Assembly: GCA_963794215.1 (NCBI GenBank) | Contig: CAWCCQ010000002.1 | Location: forward strand, 372,001-436,000 | DNA length: 64,000 nt | Source of the DNA: DATKRB01 sp963794215 | Lineage (GTDB): Bacteria; Actinomycetota; Acidimicrobiia; Acidimicrobiales; RAAP-2 | Direction of reading: 5' to 3' | Program-made: the position numbers and the translations under genes | Shown here: positions 35,581-46,024 of the stretch, piece by piece | Numbering within the stretch: the stretch's first letter is position 1 | How the letters are laid out: each line of letters opens with the position of its first letter | Notes under the pieces: generated by a model | What the model saw: the letters and a program-made list of their open reading frames with translations, nothing else | Databases searched by the model: none | Told to the model about the DNA's origin: nothing

Positions 35581-37736
35581 TCAGCTGATCAGAGGGTCGC
35601 GGGGCATCTGGAGGAGCCGCTCGGCCACCTGGTTGCGCACGATCTCCGAGGTGCCTCCGGCGATGGTCAGGCAGCGCGTGAAGAGGAAGGACTGCACCGC
35701 TGCCGCCTCGTCCCCGTCGACGAAGGCGCCGCCCGCGCCAGCCAGCAGGAACGCCAGGTCGGCCACCCGCTGGGCGTGCTCCGCCTGGATCATCTTGGAG
35801 AGGTTCCCCTCGGGACCGGGCACCCCGGCAACAGCGCGCTCGGCCTGGCGCAGGTTCAACAAGCGCAAGGTCTCACGTTCGGCCAGCAGCCGGCCGACGG
35901 CCGTCGCGGCGCCAGGCACGCCGCGGTGGGATCGATAGGTCTCGAGCAGCTCGACCGCGGCACCCGCTCCTTGACCCCCGATGGTCACCCGCTCATTGCC
36001 CAGGGTCGAGCGCGGCGACCGTCCAGCCGGCGTTGACCGGCCCGACCACATCGTCGTCGGGCACGAAGACGTCGCTGAAGAACACCTCGTTGAACATGGC
36101 GTTGCCGGTCGCCTCCCGTAAGGGTCGCACCTCGACCCCCGGCGCGGACATGTCGACGACGACAGCGGTGATGCCGGCGTGCTTGGGCGCCTGAGGATCG
36201 GTGCGCACAGTGGCCAGTCCGTGGGTCGCGACCTGCGCGCCGCTGGTCCAGATCTTTTGGCCGTTGAGCACCCAGCCCCCCTCGACCCGATCGGCCCGTG
36301 TCCGGATCCCCGCGGCGTCCGAGCCGGCGTCGGGCTCGCTGAACAGTTGGCACCACCGGATTCTCGCCGCCCATGCTGGGCCGGATCCACCGCTGTGCCT
36401 GGTCGGCACTGGCGTGCTGGATGAGCGTCAACGTGATCCAACCGCCGATCCCGGGCGCCCCCGGGCGGCGGACGCCCTTCATCTCCTGCTCGATGACGAG
36501 CTGCTCGACCGCACCCGCGCTTCGACCCCAGGGTCGTGGCCAATGCGGCTGCGCATAGCCCTCTTCGAGGAACGCGGCATCACGGGCCGGAGCCTCGAGA
36601 CCCTCGATTCGGTCCAAGAACTCGCGCACGTCGGACCGGTACCCCTCGGCCTCGGGAGGTAGCTCGATCTGGTCGGCGCGCAGGGCGCCCGCATCGGCGA
36701 GCTCGGTGATCTGGCGCGCCAGCTCGTCGACCGGGCCGAAGAGCGCCTGTAGGGAACCCGCCCGGCGGAGGTGCAGATGGGCGTCGTGCTCCCAGGTGTA
36801 GCCGATCCCGCCGTGGACCTGGATGTTGGACTTGGCGCAGGCCAGATAGCCCGTCAATGCTTCATGCGCGGCGATCGACGCGGCGAGTTGCAACTGGGCG
36901 GCTGATCCCGAGGCCCGCGCCGCGTCCCAGGTGGCAGCCACCGCCCGCTCGGCTGACGCCAGCATCTCGGCGCAACGGTGTTTGATCGCCTGAAACGTGG
37001 CGATCGTCCGTCCGAACTGCTGACGGACCTTTGCGTACTCGCTGGCTGTCTCCACGCACGCGCTCGCGCCTCCGGCTGCCTCAGCGGCGACGAGGACGCG
37101 GGCCATCCGGTCGGCCGCGAGCCGCCCGTCGCGCAGCAGGTCCCCTGCCCCAAGGGCCGCGGCAGTCACCATGACTGGCTGGGAACGGCGGGTGAGATCC
37201 AGATTCGCCCGGGTGCCGACGGTGGTGCCGATGCCCCGAGGAATCACCGCTACGTCGGCCCCAACCACCAACACGAAGACGTCCGCCGTTTCGGCGCCCA
37301 GCACGGCCGGCCAGTGGCTCGCGTCGACGTCGCCAGTGGGTCCGTCCTCGCTGTCGACCAGACCGATCCCGGCGGTGCACGAGCCGTCGACCAATCCGGG
37401 CAACCAGCGCTCACGCTGCTCGGGTGTTCCGGCCGCCTCGATCAGCGCGGAGGCCACCACGGTGGGAAGGAACGGTCCAGGAGCGAGCACACGACCCATC
37501 TCCTCGACGACTACGGCGACCTCGAGGAGACCGAACCCCGACCCTCCGTAGGCCTCCGAGACATGTAGACCCAGCCACCCGAGTGCGACCAGGTCATCCC
37601 AGAAGGGAGGAAGGCCCGTGGTCGGAGCGTCGAGCAGCGCCCGGGCGGCGGGCAACGCGTGATGCTTCTCGAGGAAGGAGCGGGCGACGCCCGCAAGCTC
37701 ACGGTGAGGATCGGTGATGGCCATCGGCATGGCCAC
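35581..37736 (-). CDS. Fused acyl-CoA dehydrogenase, FadE34-like (two frameshifts)
   Basis: About 718 aa when the shifts near 36358 and 36001 are bridged. The first half is a complete acyl-CoA dehydrogenase (ACAD) module: LARQIT, GGSGFGLLEVAVVVEEMGRV, EYAKVRQQFGRTIATFQAIK, QVHGGIGYTWEHDAHLHLRR. The second half repeats the fold: QLFSEPDAGSDAAGIRTRAD, GWVLNGQKIWTSGAQVATHG and the C-terminal GGTSEIVRNQVAERLLQMPR. Double-length ACADs of this length in mycobacteria (FadE34 type) act on steroid side chains. The gene spans a plausible operon with the LLM and amidohydrolase genes upstream. The start is GTG at 37736 or one of the ATG codons within the next 12 bases. Confidence 0.85.
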
Positions 37737-37778
37737 ATGGTGGCCCGGCGGGTGGGCGGCGCACCATTCGGTGCGCGC

Positions 37779-38655
37779 TCAGTCGACCCGTTCGATGACC
37801 TCGGCTTCGAACCGGGCGGCCCATTCCTCGCAGGCTTCGGGGGTGAGCCGTCCCGACGCGTCGCGCGCAGGACCGGCGAGGAGCCGGGTCACCCCCATGT
37901 CGCGGCAGCGTACGGACGCCGTCGAGCCCGGGCGCCAACTGTGCCGAGGTGGTCACCTCGAACGGCAGGTCGGTCCGCCCGGCCGCGGCGCGCTCGGCGT
38001 TCACAAACTCCAGCTTCTCAGCGAACTCGTCGATGCTCCGGCTGCCGATCTCGATCCAACCGTCTCCGAGGCGTCCGGCCCGTCGGAGCGCCGGGCGCGA
38101 GACACCGCCGACCTCGATGGGGATGCTGGGCTTCTGGATGGGCTTGGGCTGGAAGATGACCGGACCGAAGTCGAAGTACTCGTCGTGTACCTCGATCACA
38201 TCCTCGGACCAGAGGCGACGGAGCGCGTCGATGATGGCGTCAGTGCGCCCGCCACGGCGCTTGAAGTCGAGGCCCAGATACTCGAACTCGTCGGGCAGCC
38301 ACCCAACCCCGATCCCCAGGGTGACCCTCCCATTGGACATACGGTCGACCGTTACGACGCTGCGCGCGGTTTGCAGTGGGTGGCGTAGCGGCAGGATGTA
38401 GACGTTGGTCGCCAATCGGATCTTGGTGGTGGCTGTCGCCAACCCGGCCAGCAGCACCCAGGGGTCATAGGCGGGCGTCTGGGAGGTGACCGGCGGGTAC
38501 CCGTCGGAGGTATAGGGATAGTCGGGCGGCATGGTCTGGGGGAACACCAGGTGCTCGGGCACCCAGACCGACTCGAAGCCATGGTTCTCGTACGAGCGCG
38601 CGACGTCGCCCAGGTACCGCAGGCTCACCCCCATGATGTTCACGCCAAACTTCAC
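37779..38655 (-). CDS. LLM-class F420-dependent oxidoreductase, TIGR03619-like (one frameshift)
   Basis: GTG at 38655 follows AAGGGGGAGG and begins MKFGVNIMGVSLRYLGDVAR. The barrel motifs EHLVFPQ, TATTKIRLATNVYILPLRHP, GRVTLGIGVGWLPDEFEYLG and KPSIPIEVGGVSRPALRRAG are typical of the luciferase-like F420 family TIGR03619. Near 37915 the frame shifts into CRDMGVTRLLAGPARDASGR and ends EAEVIERVD at 37779. The total of about 292 aa is right for the family. These enzymes oxidise or reduce alcohols, ketones or alkenes with F420. It is transcribed in the same direction as the fused ACAD. Confidence 0.87.
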
Positions 38656-38781
38656 GCCTCCCCCTTCGTGTCGAGCCCCTCGGGCGGGACGGAAACTGAC
38701 CCCACCGAGCGCACGCTCGGCGGGCACTGCGAGTCGATGGCTCCGAGGACCCGGTCCCCGGGCTGCCCCGAGTCCTCGGTC

Positions 38782-39909
38782 CTAGGTCCTCGGGAAGTTG
38801 AAGAGCTTCCGGGCGTTGGTCTCGGCGATCTTGCGGGCCTGGTCGTCGGGCACGTGGGCCAAGGACTCGGCCAGCATTTTGCGGGTGTGGGGCCAGTTGG
38901 AGTCCGAGTGGGGGTAGTCGCACTCGAAGGTGATGTTGTCCACCCCGATCAGGTCGATGTTCTTGAGCCCGGCGTCGTCCGCGATGAAGCAGCCGTAGAT
39001 GTGCTCTTTGAAGATCTCCGAGGGGCGCCGGGCGTCTTCCATCCCGGTGTACCAGCGGTGGCGCTCCCAGGTGTAGTCACAGCGCTCGAGGATGTAGGGG
39101 ATCCAGCCGATCCCGCCTTCGGAGAGGGCCACCTTGAGCCCCGGGAAGCGCTCGAAGACCCGGGAGTTGACCAGCTCGACGGTGCACTGCTGGGAGTTGA
39201 GGCCAAAGAGGGCGATGGCCGCGGTGAACGGGCCGTCGGGGGCGACGTTCGGGGTGCCGCCGCTGCCGAAGTGCATGCACAAGGGCAGCTGTGCGGCCTG
39301 GGCGGCGGCGAACACCGGGTCCCAGTGGGTGGTGTGGAACGAGGGCAGCCCGATGTTGTGGGGCGCCTCGGGGAAGGTGATGGCCTTGGCCCCCTTGGCC
39401 GCCACCCGCTCGATCTCGACCACCGAGCGCTCGACGTCCCAGAAGGGGACGAGCACCATCGGGATTCGGCGGCCCGGGGCCGCCCCACACCACTCGTCGA
39501 TCAGCCAGTCGTTGTAGGCCGAGACACAGGCTGCGGCGAGGTCCTTGTCGGCTGCCGCGTAGAAGGTGTTGCCGGCGAAGCCCGGAAAGGTCGGGAAGCA
39601 CAGCTCGGCGTGGATGCCGTCGGTGTCCATGTCGGCCAGCCGGGCCGTGATGTCAAAGCAGCCCGGCAGCATGTCGCTGTAGCTCACTGGGTCCAGGCCG
39701 TAGTCCTTGCGGTCCTTGCCGGCGACCGCCCCGAGCCCGCCGTTATAGCGGGGGGTGCCTTCGAACATCCACAGGTCGCGACCCTGATCGTCGCGCTCGT
39801 TGCGCGGGCCCAGCTCTTTGAACTTGGCCGGGAGCCGGTCCTGCCACACGTTGGGCGGCTCGACTACGTGATCGTCGACCGAGATGATCTGTACGTCGTC
39901 AGGAAGCAT
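38782..39909 (-). CDS. Amidohydrolase_2-family metal hydrolase
   Basis: The 375-aa protein begins DVQIISVDDHVVEPPNVWQD, where the DDH pair begins the metal site of the amidohydrolase_2 family (decarboxylase/hydrolase, ACMSD-like). Internal segments include AELCFPTFPGFAGNTFYAAA, ITFPEAPHNIGLPSFHT, PLCMHFGSGGTPN with a metal His, and NITFECDYPHSDSNWPHTR with the late acidic/His site. The ATG at 39909 is chosen for the coherent start. Such enzymes hydrolyse lactones or amides or decarboxylate aromatic acids in catabolic clusters. Exact reaction unknown. It is upstream of the LLM gene on the same strand. Confidence 0.88.
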   Translation of the reverse strand: MLPDDVQIISVDDHVVEPPNVWQDRLPAKFKELGPRNERDDQGRDLWMFEGTPRYNGGLGAVAGKDRKDYGLDPVSYSDMLPGCFDITARLADMDTDGIHAELCFPTFPGFAGNTFYAAADKDLAAACVSAYNDWLIDEWCGAAPGRRIPMVLVPFWDVERSVVEIERVAAKGAKAITFPEAPHNIGLPSFHTTHWDPVFAAAQAAQLPLCMHFGSGGTPNVAPDGPFTAAIALFGLNSQQCTVELVNSRVFERFPGLKVALSEGGIGWIPYILERCDYTWERHRWYTGMEDARRPSEIFKEHIYGCFIADDAGLKNIDLIGVDNITFECDYPHSDSNWPHTRKMLAESLAHVPDDQARKIAETNARKLFNFPRT

Positions 39910-39961
39910 GGAGGAACTGTACCGCTCCGCGGTGCAGCAGGGATTTTTCTCCCCGCGCCGC

Positions 39962-40411
39962 CTATCGAGCCTCGGGCCCCGGCTCGTCGCTGCTCGGTGA
40001 CGAGCCGTCATCGGCCCGCGCCTCGCCACCGGGCGGGGGATCAGTGCCTCGTGCGGGGTTCCCTCGATCAGACCCGCCCGGGGGCGGCGAGGTGCCCGGC
40101 ACGCCATTGGACCTCACGTGCTCGGTCCACTCGGTCCCCGACCAGTAGCGCTGCTCGTAGCGAGCGGAGGGGTCCGGGAACCAGCCGGCTGGCAGGTCCT
40201 GGTGAGAACCGGCTTCGCCATCAGGCGTCCACGTCGTGGCGTCGGGACGCGGGGCCGAGCCCTCGAACCCCGACGCGTAGGGCCCGTACCCTCCGGCGCC
40301 CGGCGCCCGGCGCGACCCACGGCCCCTCCCCCGCAGACCACGGGTCAGCACGGCCACGAGAAAGAAGGCCACGACCACCCACGATCCGTGTCCGTAGAAC
40401 CCGTAACCCAC
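39962..40411 (-). CDS. DUF2510-containing membrane protein
   Basis: The 149-aa protein has an N-terminal hydrophobic helix (WVVVAFFLVAVLTRG), a basic low-complexity linker, and a DUF2510 domain (LPAGWFPDPSARYEQRYW followed by SGTEWTEHV) in which the W-Y-P-D-P and W-D/E-G-x-x-W pattern is visible. The tail is Pro, Gly, Asp rich. DUF2510 is an actinobacterial domain of unknown function, usually on the cytoplasmic side of membrane proteins. The start is GTG. Single-gene unit. Confidence 0.82.
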   Translation of the reverse strand: MGYGFYGHGSWVVVAFFLVAVLTRGLRGRGRGSRRAPGAGGYGPYASGFEGSAPRPDATTWTPDGEAGSHQDLPAGWFPDPSARYEQRYWSGTEWTEHVRSNGVPGTSPPPGGSDRGNPARGTDPPPGGEARADDGSSPSSDEPGPEAR

Positions 40412-40594
40412 ACCACCAGCGTAGGGCTCCGGCGCGCACGCTGGTCCGCGGGCAAGCTGTCGATCTCCTGCTCGACCGGGCCCCGCGACCGGCCCAATCT
40501 GGGCGGCGGCGAGCCGGCCACCCCAGTAGGGTCATCGGGGGCGCAAGTCTGAGGGGGCGCAAGTCTCGGGTTCCAGTCGAGGAGGGGACGAGGA

Positions 40595-41539
40595 GTGGTC
40601 GACCGCATCGAGTACGACGAGTTCGGGTTGTTCCATGAGAACGCCGAGGAGTACGGCATACCATTCCCCGGACCCCCCACCGTCCGCAGGGACTCGGTCG
40701 AGGTAGCGCCCGGTCGCCGCTTGAGCGCCCTCGTCTGGCAGGATGCCCAGCCCGAGCTGGTGCTCCTGCACGGGGGGTCCCAGAACGCCCACACCTGGGA
40801 CACCGTGGCCCTGGCCCTCGGCCGACCGCTCGTGGCCATCGACCTCCCAGGCCATGGTCACTCCGACGGTCCTGGAGAGCACCCTGAGGGGCAGCTGAAC
40901 GCCGAAGCCAACGGGGTCGATGTCGCTCGGGCGATCGCCCAGCTGGCGCCCCAGGCCAAAGCAGTGGTCGGCATGTCCCTCGGGGGACTGACGACGATCG
41001 GCGTGGCCCAGGCCGCACCGGACCTAGTCCGCAAGGTGGTCCTGGTCGACGTGCTGCCAGGGCTCAAGAGCGAGCGGGCGAAGCACATCAGCGACTTCGT
41101 GAACGGGCCGCCGAGCTTCGCCAGCTTCGACGAACTGCTCGAGCGGACGGCCAAGTTCAACCCCACCCGCTCGCAGTCCTCGCTGCGGCGAGGCATCCTG
41201 CACAACGCCGAGCAGCAAGAGGACGGCTCGTGGGTGTGGCGCTGGGCTCGCCACCGTGGGACCGCGCCGGCGCAGAACACCCCGCCGACGCCTCGCCCAG
41301 AAGGTACTGACATGATCTATGGGCAGCTCTGGGACACCCTGACGTCGATTCGGGTCCCCGTGCTGCTGGCGCGCGGGATGCGTCCGGACTCGGTGCTCGG
41401 GGACGACGACGAGGAGGAGTTGCGCAAGCGGGTGCCCTCGGCCCGCATCGTCCACTTCGACCAAGCCGGGCACAGCATCCAAGGTGACTCGCCCCTCGAA
41501 CTGGCCGCCACGATCGAGGACTTCGTCTTCACGAGCTGA
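40595..41539 (+). CDS. Alpha/beta-hydrolase fold enzyme
   Basis: The 314-aa product has the alpha/beta-hydrolase set: oxyanion LVLLHGGSQNAHTWDTVALA, nucleophile elbow KAVVGMSLGGLTTI (Ser of G-M-S-L-G), catalytic Asp near RVPVLLARGMRPDSVLGDDD and His in VHFDQAGHSIQGDSPLEL. A cap around residues 150-230 is long and charged. It likely hydrolyses an ester, lactone or CoA/C-C bond of a lipophilic substrate. GTG at 40595 follows GACGAGGAG. It is the first of a plus-strand run with the ABC-F ATPase and enoyl-CoA hydratase. Confidence 0.9.
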   Translation: MVDRIEYDEFGLFHENAEEYGIPFPGPPTVRRDSVEVAPGRRLSALVWQDAQPELVLLHGGSQNAHTWDTVALALGRPLVAIDLPGHGHSDGPGEHPEGQLNAEANGVDVARAIAQLAPQAKAVVGMSLGGLTTIGVAQAAPDLVRKVVLVDVLPGLKSERAKHISDFVNGPPSFASFDELLERTAKFNPTRSQSSLRRGILHNAEQQEDGSWVWRWARHRGTAPAQNTPPTPRPEGTDMIYGQLWDTLTSIRVPVLLARGMRPDSVLGDDDEEELRKRVPSARIVHFDQAGHSIQGDSPLELAATIEDFVFTS

Positions 41540-41591
41540 GCCGGTGCCGAGGGTGACCGGGGGCCGCCAGTGGGCCGGGTAGCCTCCACGG

Positions 41592-43191
41592 GTGATTGTT
41601 GGCTCCTCGCTCAACATCGAGATCGGTACACGAACGCTGCTAAAGGACGCCTCGTTCGTGGTGGGGGCCGGAGAGAAGGTGGGGCTGGTCGGCCGCAACG
41701 GCGCCGGGAAGTCGACCTTCATGTCGCTGGTCATGGGCGAGCCGTCACTCGCGGTGCGCCATTCAGGCAACGTCCGCGTCACCGGCACCGTCGGATACCT
41801 CCCCCAGGCTCCCGAGCCTCGGGGGCTGGGCCTCGACCCGAGCGGCTTCTCCCACGTTCTGTCGGGCCGAGGGCTCGACGTCCTCGACGATGCGCTCGAC
41901 AAGGCCCGCCGTCAGATGGCCAAGGATCCGTCGACCGAGAACATCGAGCTGTTCACCGACCTCGAAGAGCAGTACCGGAGCAACGGGGGCTACCAGGCAG
42001 AATCGGTCATGGCCCGGCTTGCCGACGGGCTTGGCCTACGCCAGGACCTCCTCTTCGACGACATCGAAGGCCTATCGGGAGGTCAGCGGCGGCGCCTCGA
42101 CCTCGTCCGCATCTTGTTCCAGCGGCCCGACATGATGTTGCTCGACGAGCCGACCAACCATCTTGACCTGCCGGCCAAACGGTGGCTCATGGAGGAGCTC
42201 GAGCAGTTCGGCGGCGGGATCCTCGTGATCAGCCACGACCTCAAGCTGCTCGACCGCTCGCTGACCAAGGTCCTGCATCTCGCCGACGGACGGCTCCACG
42301 AGTACAAGGGGACCTACACGAGCTACCGCGCCCAGCTGGAGGCCGACCAGGACCGGCGCGAAAAGGCCTCGACCCTCGAGCAGCGCGAGATCCGTCGCCT
42401 GAGCACGCTTGCCGACTCGATGCGCGGCTCGACGAATCGCCGGGCCCGCATCGCCAAGTCCATCGACAAGCGGGTGGACCGGCTCGCAGCCTCACGCACC
42501 GAGGTCTTCGCCCGCGAGCGCGCCGCGAAGTTCCGGCTCCCCGTTCCGGCCCGCTCAGGTGACACACCGCTGACCGTCGAGGATTCTCAGGGTCCGCTAC
42601 TCGGGTCCCGACGTCTTGAGTCGGGTCGGGTTCCGCGCCGGGCGCGGTGACCGCATCGTGGTGATCGGGCGCAACGGCGCCGGAAAGTCCAGCCTCCTGC
42701 GTTGCCTGGCCGGCGTGCAGGAACCCAACGCCGGATCGGTCGTCCTCGGAGCGAATGTGACCCTCGGCTACTTCGCGCAGGAGCACGAGCAGATCGACCC
42801 ACTTCGGACCGCGCTCGAGAATCTCGACGACGAAGTGCTGGTGAAGGAGTCCGAACGCAGAGCACTGCTCGGGTCATTCGGGCTCACGAGCAAGGCGGCC
42901 TCCCAGCTTCCCGGAACCCTCTCGGGCGGCGAACGGGCCAAGCTCGGTCTGGCGATGCTCGCTGCGGGTCACGCCAACGTGTTGTTGCTCGACGAGCCGA
43001 CCAACAACCTTGACCCGTCGTCGGTCAATGCGATCGGCACGATGCTCTCTACGTGGTCCGGCACGATCGTTGTCGTCAGCCACGACCGAGCCTTCGTCGA
43101 AGCACTCGATCCTTCGCATTGTCTGCGCCTACCCGACGAACGCTTCACACATTGGAACGAGGAGTACCTCGACGACGTCGAGATGCGCTAG
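41592..43191 (+). CDS. ABC-F subfamily ATPase (one frameshift)
   Basis: Two ATP-binding cassettes are present. Cassette 1: GRNGAGKSTF, signature GLSGGQRRRLDLV, Walker B MMLLDEPTNHLDLPA. The linker has the charged QREIRRLSTLADSMRGSTNR. Cassette 2 begins after a shift near 42590 (VRYSGPDVLSRVGFRAGRGD): GRNGAGKSSL, LSGGERAKLGLAML, VLLLDEPTNNLDPSS. Joined length is about 532 aa, usual for Uup/EttA-like ABC-F proteins, which act on the ribosome rather than as transporters. The GTG at 41592 is used. If the shift is real, only cassette 1 would be made. Confidence 0.9.
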
Positions 43192-43350
43192 GTCCCTCGA
43201 GCGCACTGGTTATCGGCTGGGCATCATCCACGAGGGGCGCGTGCCTGCTCGCCAAGCACCACGAAGCTCGTGCGGCCAATAACCTCGCCACGCGCGTCGC
43301 CGTGGGTCGCTCGGCGCGAACATGGGCGCGCCATCGATGCGAGGTGCCAG

Positions 43351-44127
43351 TTGTCCGATGTACTCGTCACCGAGACGCTCGATCGGGTGAGGATCCTCAC
43401 CCTCAATCGACCCGAGGCACGCAACGCGTTGAGTGCGGCGCTCGTCGTCGCGCTCTACGACGCGCTGATCGAGGCGGACGCGGAGCCTGCTATCGACGCG
43501 GTGGTGCTCACCGGCACCGACCCAGCCTTTTGCGCCGGCGTCGACCTTAAGGAAGCGGCGCGGGATGGGGCTGCCTACTTTGGAGTCTTCGACAAGAGCA
43601 ACTGCATCGCCCACGTCGCTCGTGTCTCCAAGCCGGTCATCGGCGCCATCAACGGGGCGACCTTCACCGGGGGGCTCGAGCTCGCTCTCGGTTGTGACTT
43701 CCTGATCGCTTCGGAACGCGCCGTCTTCGCCGACACCCATGTCCGAGTCGGCGTGTTCCCCGGGGGCGGAATGACAGCGCGCCTTCCCACCGCGGTAGGT
43801 GTCCGCCGGGCGAGGGAGATGTCGATGACCGGCGACATCGTCGATGCCGTACGAGCCGAGCAGATCGGTTTGGTGAACGAGGTGGTCGCGCACGACGAGG
43901 TCTTGGCCCGAGCGGTGCGGGCGGCGCGGAGCATTTGCGAGGTCGACCCCGCCATCATGCGTGAGCTCAAGCGGGTCTACACGGAGGGCTCCATGACGAC
44001 CCCCGGCCAGGCCCTCGAGATCGAACGGCAAGCCGCCGGAAACTGGTCCGCAAGGCTCGACTACGACGTCTTGGCCGAGCGCCGCGACACGGTGATGCGC
44101 CGCAATCGCGAGCAGCTCGAGCACTGA
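43351..44127 (+). CDS. Enoyl-CoA hydratase/isomerase family protein
   Basis: The 258-aa crotonase-fold protein has RILTLNRPEARNALSAALV, the oxyanion-hole segment VLTGTDPAFCAGVDLKEAAR and the second oxyanion strand IGAINGATFTGGLELALGCD. The catalytic-acid region is replaced by GVFPGGGMTARLPTAVGVRR. The last helix carries TVMRRNREQL. No ATG or GTG precedes the conserved start; TTG at 43351 (GAGGTG just upstream) is the best choice, although the frame is open from 43270. It hydrates enoyl-CoA or isomerises a related ester in beta-oxidation-like routes. Its own neighbourhood does not tell which. Confidence 0.86.
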   Translation: MSDVLVTETLDRVRILTLNRPEARNALSAALVVALYDALIEADAEPAIDAVVLTGTDPAFCAGVDLKEAARDGAAYFGVFDKSNCIAHVARVSKPVIGAINGATFTGGLELALGCDFLIASERAVFADTHVRVGVFPGGGMTARLPTAVGVRRAREMSMTGDIVDAVRAEQIGLVNEVVAHDEVLARAVRAARSICEVDPAIMRELKRVYTEGSMTTPGQALEIERQAAGNWSARLDYDVLAERRDTVMRRNREQLEH

Positions 44128-44153
44128 GGCGAGCGACCACCGCCGGCGCCGTC

Positions 44154-44914
44154 CTATTTGCCGAACAGGTTCCCCAAGACGCTGGCAGCAGCTCCACCCG
44201 CCGCACCGGCCTCGACCGGGTGGCCGCTGTCGCCCAGGTAGGGCTGGAGGGCGCCGGCCAGTATCGGCAGCGGCATCGACTGCAGCCAAATCCTCCCGGT
44301 CCGGTCAGGATCGCGAAGTGGTGCCCGTCGTCGCCGAGATAGCGATTGGCCAGGCCGGGAACCCGTTGGACTTGGAAACTCACGGACGCCTGGAACAACC
44401 CGATGTGACCTGGATGGGCCCGCATGGTCTGGCCTGGTTGGAGATCGAACGTCAGGACCTCACCGGACAGTTCGACCCACGCCCGTCCGGTTCCGCCGAT
44501 CCTCTGGAGAAGGAACCCCTCACCCCCGAACATCCCGCCGCGGAAGGACTGCTGGAACCCCGCACCGATCTCGATCCCCGGCGTACCGGCCATGAACCCG
44601 TGCCGATGGGCGAGCAACTCGGACCCCGGCTGCACGTCGACGGGCAGGATGTGCCCGGGGACCTTGGCGGCGAACGAGATCATCCCCGGGCCACCCTGAG
44701 CAGTGAAGGTGTTGAACAGAAAGCTGCTGCCGCCGGCCGCCCGCCTCACTGCACCCAACAATCCCCGGCCTCCGAGGCCGCCGCCAGTCCCGGTGGCGAT
44801 CTGGATGGCGTCGGTCATCCACGAGAACTCGCCGACCTCGGAGATGACCGACTCGCCGGGGTCGAGCCCGATCTCGAGCACCGGCATCACCGTGCCGTGA
44901 ATCTTGTCCTGCAT
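44154..44914 (-). CDS. AIM24/TIGR00266-family protein (one frameshift)
   Basis: The protein is beta-rich: GTVMPVLEIGLDPGESVISE, VGEFSWMTDAIQIATGTGGG, GPGMISFAAKVPGHILPVDV, GFMAGTPGIEIGAGFQQSFR, and LSGEVLTFDLQPGQTMRAHP. A one-base shift near 44300 restores GRIWLQSMPLPILAGALQPY and the C-terminal helical GAAASVLGNLFGK, a common tail in these proteins, ending at 44154. AIM24/TIGR00266 proteins are trimeric barrels of unknown function. The ATG at 44914 is well placed. It is convergent with the enoyl-CoA hydratase. Confidence 0.85.
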
Positions 44915-45173
44915 CGTCCCTCCTTCGCCGCGACGGAGCGTAGCGAACGCCTGCTGCCGTCGCCTCGATACCTTGGGCCGACCGTTGGCCCAGCGTCCGC
45001 CCTCTGAGCGGCCCCACGGGATCCCTGCTCGTGGCGCCTGTCCCCGCTAGCGTCGGGAACGCCGCATCGCTGAAGGGCGCTCGCCCCCACGGGTCCGCAG
45101 TGGTCGATCCGTGGCGGTCGGCACAGCGTCATGTACTGCAGCACGACGAGGGATGACACGGGAGGGGAACGAG

Positions 45174-45923
45174 ATGGCCCGGAAACTGTTTGCAGAGCTC
45201 CTTGGCACTGCGCTGTTGGTGTTCTTCGCCGTCGGCGTGGCGACCCTCTCGTTCGGGTTCCACTTCGCCGGCGGCAGTGTGGCCGCCGGCGTGGTCGCCA
45301 CCGCGCTGGCGTTCGGTCTGACCCTGCTCGGGTTGGCCTACGTGCTCGGTCCGATCTCGGGGGCCCACGTGAACCCGGCGGTCACCTTCGGCGCCGTGCT
45401 GTCTCGGCGTATCGCCCCGCTCGAGGCGCTCGGCTACATGGTGGCCCAGTTCGCCGGCGGAATCCTCGGCGCCCTGCTGTTATGGGCCGTCTTCAGCCAA
45501 TCCCCCCTGTACCACAAGTCGGTGCAGGGTCTGGGGACCGACGGGTACGGCAAGGAGTCGATGATCCACTTGAGTGCCGGTGGCGCCTTTCTCGCCGAAG
45601 TTGTCCTAACCGCGTTGTTCGTGTTCGTTGTGTTGGGAGTCACGAGCAAGATCGCCAATGCCGCCACCGCCGGCGTCGTCATCGGTCTCACCCTCACGGT
45701 GGTCCACCTCGTCGGGATCCCGCTGACCGGAACATCGGTGAACCCCGCCCGCAGCCTTGGTCCGGCCCTCGTGGTCGGCGGGACAGCGTTGAGCCAGGTG
45801 TGGCTCTTCATCGTCGCCCCGCTCGTGGGTGGAGCGGTGGCCGCCGTGCTGCATTGGATCGTCTATCCGTCGCCTGCCCCCGAGCCCGTCCTCACCCTCG
45901 ACCCCGAGCCACACCCCGGCTGA
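45174..45923 (+). CDS. aqpZ: Aquaporin Z-like MIP family channel
   Basis: The 249-aa protein has six transmembrane helices and two half-helix NPA motifs: SGAHVNPAVTFGAV and GTSVNPARSLGPAL. MARKLFAELLGTALLVFFAV is the usual N-terminus with the Glu of helix 1. The arginine after the second NPA is kept. A loop extended after helix 3 (SPLYHKSVQGLGTDGYGKES) is somewhat long for AqpZ. The ATG at 45174 follows GGGAGGGGAACGAG. It moves water, perhaps small solutes, across the plasma membrane. No glycerol genes are adjacent. Confidence 0.93.
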   Translation: MARKLFAELLGTALLVFFAVGVATLSFGFHFAGGSVAAGVVATALAFGLTLLGLAYVLGPISGAHVNPAVTFGAVLSRRIAPLEALGYMVAQFAGGILGALLLWAVFSQSPLYHKSVQGLGTDGYGKESMIHLSAGGAFLAEVVLTALFVFVVLGVTSKIANAATAGVVIGLTLTVVHLVGIPLTGTSVNPARSLGPALVVGGTALSQVWLFIVAPLVGGAVAAVLHWIVYPSPAPEPVLTLDPEPHPG

Positions 45924-46024
45924 GTCGAGCGAGCCTCTCGAGCGAGGCATCACGGCGGACGACGAACCACGGACGACCCACCGAGGACCGATACCCTGCG
46001 GGCCATGCATGGCGGCCTCGCGGC

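Noticed and set aside
38551..40638. A 695-codon open frame on the plus strand
   Set aside because: It runs antisense to the LLM and amidohydrolase genes and is rich in Arg, Gly, His and Pro, as expected for the complement of GC-rich coding DNA. No motif or ribosome site.
43210..44289. A 359-codon minus-strand open frame
   Set aside because: Opposes a well-supported enoyl-CoA hydratase; Asp/Gly/Arg-rich and motif-free.
45131..46024. Long N-terminal extension of the DNA adenine methylase frame
   Set aside because: It overlaps the aquaporin gene out of frame and is Arg/Pro-rich; the family N-terminal motif starts at 46025.
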